This document shows, one piece after another, positions 61,089 to 64,000 of a DNA stretch of 64,000 nucleotides; the stretch's first letter is position 1, and each line of letters begins with the position of its first letter. This DNA comes from Aquabacterium sp. NJ1. GTDB lineage: Bacteria; Pseudomonadota; Gammaproteobacteria; Burkholderiales; Burkholderiaceae_C. The stretch is from positions 4,074,001 to 4,138,000 of the forward strand of contig NZ_JRKM01000001.1 in assembly GCF_000768065.1 (NCBI RefSeq), read 5' to 3'. The position numbers and the translations under genes are program-made. The notes beneath the pieces were generated by a model, which was not told the DNA's origin, made no database searches, and saw nothing but the letters and a program-made list of their open reading frames with translations.

Positions 61089-61712
61089 ATGCCCACCGTA
61101 GCCGCCCACATGGCTTGCGGCCCTGCATCGTGCTGGGTCTGGCGTCACCCACGCCCGCGCGATGTGGCAGGGCGTTGCATCGGCCGGACGGACGTACCCG
61201 TGGACCGGCGCAAGGCCAAGCGCCTGGCCCACCGCATCCGCAAGCAGGCGCGCCGGTTTGGCTGGCCTCATGTGATCCACACCTCGCCGTTGCAACGCTG
61301 CGCCCAGGTCGGGCAGGTGTTGCGTTCATGGGGTTGGCGTCACCACATCGACCCGGCCCTGCTGGAGATGGATTTCGGGGACTGGGATGGGCGAGCATGG
61401 TCTGGCATTGCACGGGCACAAGTGGACGCCTGGTGCGATGACTTCCTGCACCACCCGCCAGGCGGTGGCGAGAACCTGGCCAGGCTGTTTCAGCGCGTGG
61501 AGGATTGGGCCGAGCGGGCACACCAGCAAAGCCAGGGCGGCGGCCCTGCGACCTGGCTGGTGGTGGGGCATGCCGGCTGGATGTTGACCCTCGAATGGTT
61601 GATCACCCGTTCAGATCGCCCGAGCAGCCCGGCGCAATGGCCTGCGCCACCGGCTTACGGGCAGTGTCGGCCAATGCAGCTTGTGAAGCTGGCCGGGGCG
61701 AGTGGGCGATGA
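61089..61712 (+). CDS. cobC: Histidine phosphatase, probable alpha-ribazole phosphatase CobC
   Basis: A 207-residue phosphoglycerate-mutase-fold protein. The catalytic motif usually written RHG is RHPRP here, followed by GRCIGRTDVPVD. VIHTSPLQRCAQVGQVLRSWG, LLEMDFGDWDGRAW and VVGHAGWMLTLEWL are the other landmarks, with the second catalytic His in VGHAG. CobC removes the phosphate from alpha-ribazole 5'-phosphate or adenosylcobalamin 5'-phosphate. It is the last gene of the operon. ATG at 61089 is used; TTG at 61074 is an alternative. Confidence 0.85.
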   Translation: MPTVAAHMACGPASCWVWRHPRPRDVAGRCIGRTDVPVDRRKAKRLAHRIRKQARRFGWPHVIHTSPLQRCAQVGQVLRSWGWRHHIDPALLEMDFGDWDGRAWSGIARAQVDAWCDDFLHHPPGGGENLARLFQRVEDWAERAHQQSQGGGPATWLVVGHAGWMLTLEWLITRSDRPSSPAQWPAPPAYGQCRPMQLVKLAGASGR

Positions 61713-61728
61713 GGCCTTCGATACGCGC

Positions 61729-63048
61729 TCAATAGCGCCCAGCCGCCCCAGCCAGCCGCAGATAGGCCTTGGCCAGCTGGCGCACGAACCCCCGCCGCAG
61801 GCGCGTGATCCAGCGCGAGGTGTGCTCGTCGGCCTGTTTGACTTCGCGGCTTTGCGCAAAGTCCACGCTCAGCGCATCCGACAGCTCGCGCACGAACTGC
61901 CTGTCCCGGACGATGAGGTTGCCCTCCAGGTTCAGCACCAGCGACAAAGGGTCGAGGTTGGACGAGCCGATCGTCGCCCACTCATCGTCCACGCACAGCA
62001 CCTTGGCATGCAGAAAGGCCGGCTGGTACTCGAAGATGCGCACGCCTTGCTGCTGCATCTCGCCATACAGCACCCGGGCGGCCAGGCCCGCAATCTGGAA
62101 ATCCAGCTTGCCTTGCAGCAGCAGGCGCACGGCCACACCGCGAGCAGCCGCCGCACGCAGTGCCAGCCTGATCGCCCGGCGTGGGTAGAAGTAGGGCGTC
62201 ACGATGTCGATGCGTTGGCGCGCCCGGTTGATCGCCTGCAGCGCGGATTGCTCGATGGTGCGGCGCTGCCGCAGGTTGTCTCGCATCACAAAGGCGCTGC
62301 GCATGGGCACGTGCAGCGCCGCGGCATGCGCCAGCTTGCCCTGTTCGCGCGGGTTCAGGCGCATGCGGGCCTGTTGCACCCAGTGTCTCAGGCGCTTGAG
62401 CTTGTGCTCATCCTGCATGAGGTGGCTGAGGTCATCGCGCCAGTCGCGGCCAAACTGCGCGCGGGTCCACACCGCCTTGATGGTGTGCAGCACCGGCGTG
62501 ATCACGGGGCCCCGCGCCTGCACTGCATAGTCCAGGCGCGGCTGGTCTGACCAGCCATGGGTGAGGTCGAAGTGGTCGTCGATCAGGTTGATGCCGCCCA
62601 CAAAGGCCTGTTCCTCATCGATCACGCACAGCTTCATGTGCATGCGCCGCCACTGGCTGGTGTCCAGCAGCCCCCACAGCCTGTGCATCGGCCGGTAGAT
62701 GGCCAGCTTCACGCCCGCCTTCTCCAGCTCCTGCCACAGGCTCTGTGGCGCTTCACCCGAGCCAAAACCATCCACCACCAGGTGCACATGGACACCGCGC
62801 CGCGCTGCGCGCTTGAGCGACTGCAGCACACCGCCGCTTTGCCCCAGTGGCGACACGATGTAGAGCGCCAGCCACACGCTGCGGCGTGCCCGGTCGATGC
62901 CGTCGCTCAGCGCCGGGAACAGTTCCTTGCCGCCACGCAGCAGCGTGACCTGGTTGCCCCCGGTGAACACAGGCTTGCGCTGGGCATACCAGGCCAGCCT
63001 CCTCAGCGAGTCATCCGCCTCTTCATCCGGGGATGCGTGCTCCAGCAT
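61729..63048 (-). CDS. clsB: Cardiolipin synthase ClsB
   Basis: A 439-residue PLD-family enzyme without N-terminal membrane helices, as in E. coli ClsB (YbhO). The first PLD domain has HMKLCVIDEEQAFVGGIN and the second HAKVLCVDDEWATIGSSNLD; both keep HxK and Asp. VFTGGNQVTLLRGGKELFPAL is the ClsB-type opening. The C-terminus carries basic segments (RWITRLRRGFVRQL) that may bind the membrane. It follows the nuclease/phosphatase gene by 6 bases, the E. coli ybhP-clsB order. It converges with the end of the cobalamin operon. Confidence 0.92.
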   Translation of the reverse strand: MLEHASPDEEADDSLRRLAWYAQRKPVFTGGNQVTLLRGGKELFPALSDGIDRARRSVWLALYIVSPLGQSGGVLQSLKRAARRGVHVHLVVDGFGSGEAPQSLWQELEKAGVKLAIYRPMHRLWGLLDTSQWRRMHMKLCVIDEEQAFVGGINLIDDHFDLTHGWSDQPRLDYAVQARGPVITPVLHTIKAVWTRAQFGRDWRDDLSHLMQDEHKLKRLRHWVQQARMRLNPREQGKLAHAAALHVPMRSAFVMRDNLRQRRTIEQSALQAINRARQRIDIVTPYFYPRRAIRLALRAAAARGVAVRLLLQGKLDFQIAGLAARVLYGEMQQQGVRIFEYQPAFLHAKVLCVDDEWATIGSSNLDPLSLVLNLEGNLIVRDRQFVRELSDALSVDFAQSREVKQADEHTSRWITRLRRGFVRQLAKAYLRLAGAAGRY

Positions 63049-63054
63049 GATCGG

Positions 63055-63867
63055 TCAGGACGCCAGATCCAGCTCCACCACCAGCGGCAAATGGTCTGAC
63101 AACCGGGCCCAGGCGCCGCCACGCGGCACCATGATGGACTGGCAGTGCATGCCGCGCGTGTAGACGCGGTCCAGCGCCAGGACGGGCACCAGCGAAGGGA
63201 AGGTGGGCGTGCGGTCGGCATCACCCACGCTGGCGCGCTTCGTGCCGGCCGACTCCAGGATGGCATCAAGCTTTTCGTTCCAGTCGTTGAAGTCGCCCGC
63301 GATCACGACCGGCGCGCCCGGTGGGATGTGCTCCTGCACCAGCTGGGCCAGGCGCTCGGCCTGCCGCACCCGGCTGGCGTGGATCAGGCCCAGGTGCACC
63401 ACCACCACATGGATCTCCACACCGCGCCAGTGCACCGACACGTGCAGGAAGCCGCGTTGCTCGAACCGATGGTCGGAAACATCATGGTGCCCGATATGGC
63501 CCAGCGGCCAGCGCGCCAGCAGGGCATTGCCATGCTCGCCGTTCTTGGTCACCGCATTGGTGCGGTAAGCCACCTCGTAGCCCTCTGGCGCCAGGTACTC
63601 GGCCTGCGGCACATTGGGCCAGCACAGCGGGCCGAAATCCGTTCTGGAGAAGCGCTGCGCATCGGTATGGTGGAAGCGCCGCACCTCCTGCAGGCAGACG
63701 ATGTCGGCGTCCATGGCCTCCACGGCCAGCCCCAGGTTGTGGATTTCCAGGCGTTTGGTGGGCCCCAGCCCTCGCACACCTTTGTGGATGTTGTACGTGG
63801 CCACCCGCAGGCTGCGCGAGGACAGCGTGGACGGTGGCAGCAGGGAAGACTGGAGGGGATTCAGCAC
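63055..63867 (-). CDS. Endonuclease/exonuclease/phosphatase family protein (YbhP-like)
   Basis: A 270-residue member of the Mg-dependent EEP superfamily. Motifs in order are LRVATYNIHKG, VCLQEVRRF (metal Glu), VVVVHLGL, VIAGDFNDWN (catalytic Asp/Asn) and the final LSDHLPLVVEL (Asp-His). Members cleave phosphodiester or phosphomonoester bonds in nucleic acids or lipids. The neighbour ClsB suggests a lipid-related role as for YbhP, but the substrate is unknown. About 130 bases upstream to the window end hold no gene; a small ACGGGG...CCCCGT hairpin lies near 63950-63966 without a T-run. Confidence 0.87.
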   Translation of the reverse strand: MLNPLQSSLLPPSTLSSRSLRVATYNIHKGVRGLGPTKRLEIHNLGLAVEAMDADIVCLQEVRRFHHTDAQRFSRTDFGPLCWPNVPQAEYLAPEGYEVAYRTNAVTKNGEHGNALLARWPLGHIGHHDVSDHRFEQRGFLHVSVHWRGVEIHVVVVHLGLIHASRVRQAERLAQLVQEHIPPGAPVVIAGDFNDWNEKLDAILESAGTKRASVGDADRTPTFPSLVPVLALDRVYTRGMHCQSIMVPRGGAWARLSDHLPLVVELDLAS

Positions 63868-64000
63868 GGCAATGTTCGGCAGCGAAACAAGGGCAACCCT
63901 ATGGTGTCAAAGATAACCGCAACTGCGGGGCTTTGAGCAGGGTTTCAAACGGGGGCTTTCCCCGTCTGCTTGGCTGTTTGACTTGCCGCAGCAAGTCTGG

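Noticed and set aside
63949..63966. ACGGGG...CCCCGT hairpin near the window end as terminator
   Set aside because: There is no T-run after the stem and the gene it would serve is outside the window, so it was not listed as a feature.

Overview
The window is a GC-rich chromosomal segment of a betaproteobacterium, most likely a Burkholderiales member of the Rubrivivax-Leptothrix-Aquabacterium (Sphaerotilaceae/Comamonadaceae-like) group. This is inferred from the strong G/C third-position bias, the zapB-like/zapA/6S RNA gene order, an NAD-reducing Hox hydrogenase embedded in its hyp genes, and a type VI secretion cluster. No tRNA, rRNA, CRISPR array, transposase or phage gene was seen. Genes are densely packed, with many 4-base ATGA overlaps.

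Layout. (1) 1-6422: the end of a type VI secretion operon, tssE (cut by the window edge), tssF, tssG and tssH/clpV. (2) 6475-8313: a small cysteine-motif protein and two tandem paralogous single-pass membrane proteins of unknown function built from short beta-strand/proline repeats. (3) 8320-16424: an unusual enzyme cluster with two acetolactate-synthase-like ThDP enzymes, a flavin amine oxidase, a KAS III-like protein lacking the catalytic cysteine, and a flavin dehydrogenase. It looks like a small-molecule pathway and an acyloin-type product is proposed. (4) 16776-21146: three GGDEF diguanylate cyclases. (5) 21186-25239: a PadR repressor divergent from fadH, an NTF2-like gene and a dienoyl-CoA isomerase, with two near-identical palindromic operators over the promoter. 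A cytochrome P450 follows.

(6) 26909-31101 (minus): a short KdpD-type kinase, KdpE and the Kup potassium transporter in one operon. (7) 31198-42440 (minus): hypB-F-C-D-E-hoxF-U-Y-H-protease-hypA, a nearly complete one-operon package for making and maturing a soluble NAD-reducing [NiFe] hydrogenase. (8) 42584-49156: a nitrobindin-like protein, an exported Tgl-like transglutaminase candidate, a Lys/His-rich exported peptide, a cardiolipin synthase, Pfk-2, an exported unknown and a beta-hydroxyacid dehydrogenase. (9) 49400-51348: a degenerate GGDEF protein, 6S RNA, zapA and a zapB-like gene. (10) 51434-61712: a cobalamin riboswitch followed by btuB-cobU-btuF-btuC-btuD-cobO-cobQ-cobT-cobS-cobC, covering corrinoid uptake, adenosylation and nucleotide-loop assembly. 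(11) 61729-63867 (minus): an endonuclease/exonuclease/phosphatase protein and clsB, an arrangement like E. coli ybhP-clsB.

All functional calls come from reading motifs in the translated sequence. No database search was possible, so family assignments for the less common proteins are stated with matching caution.
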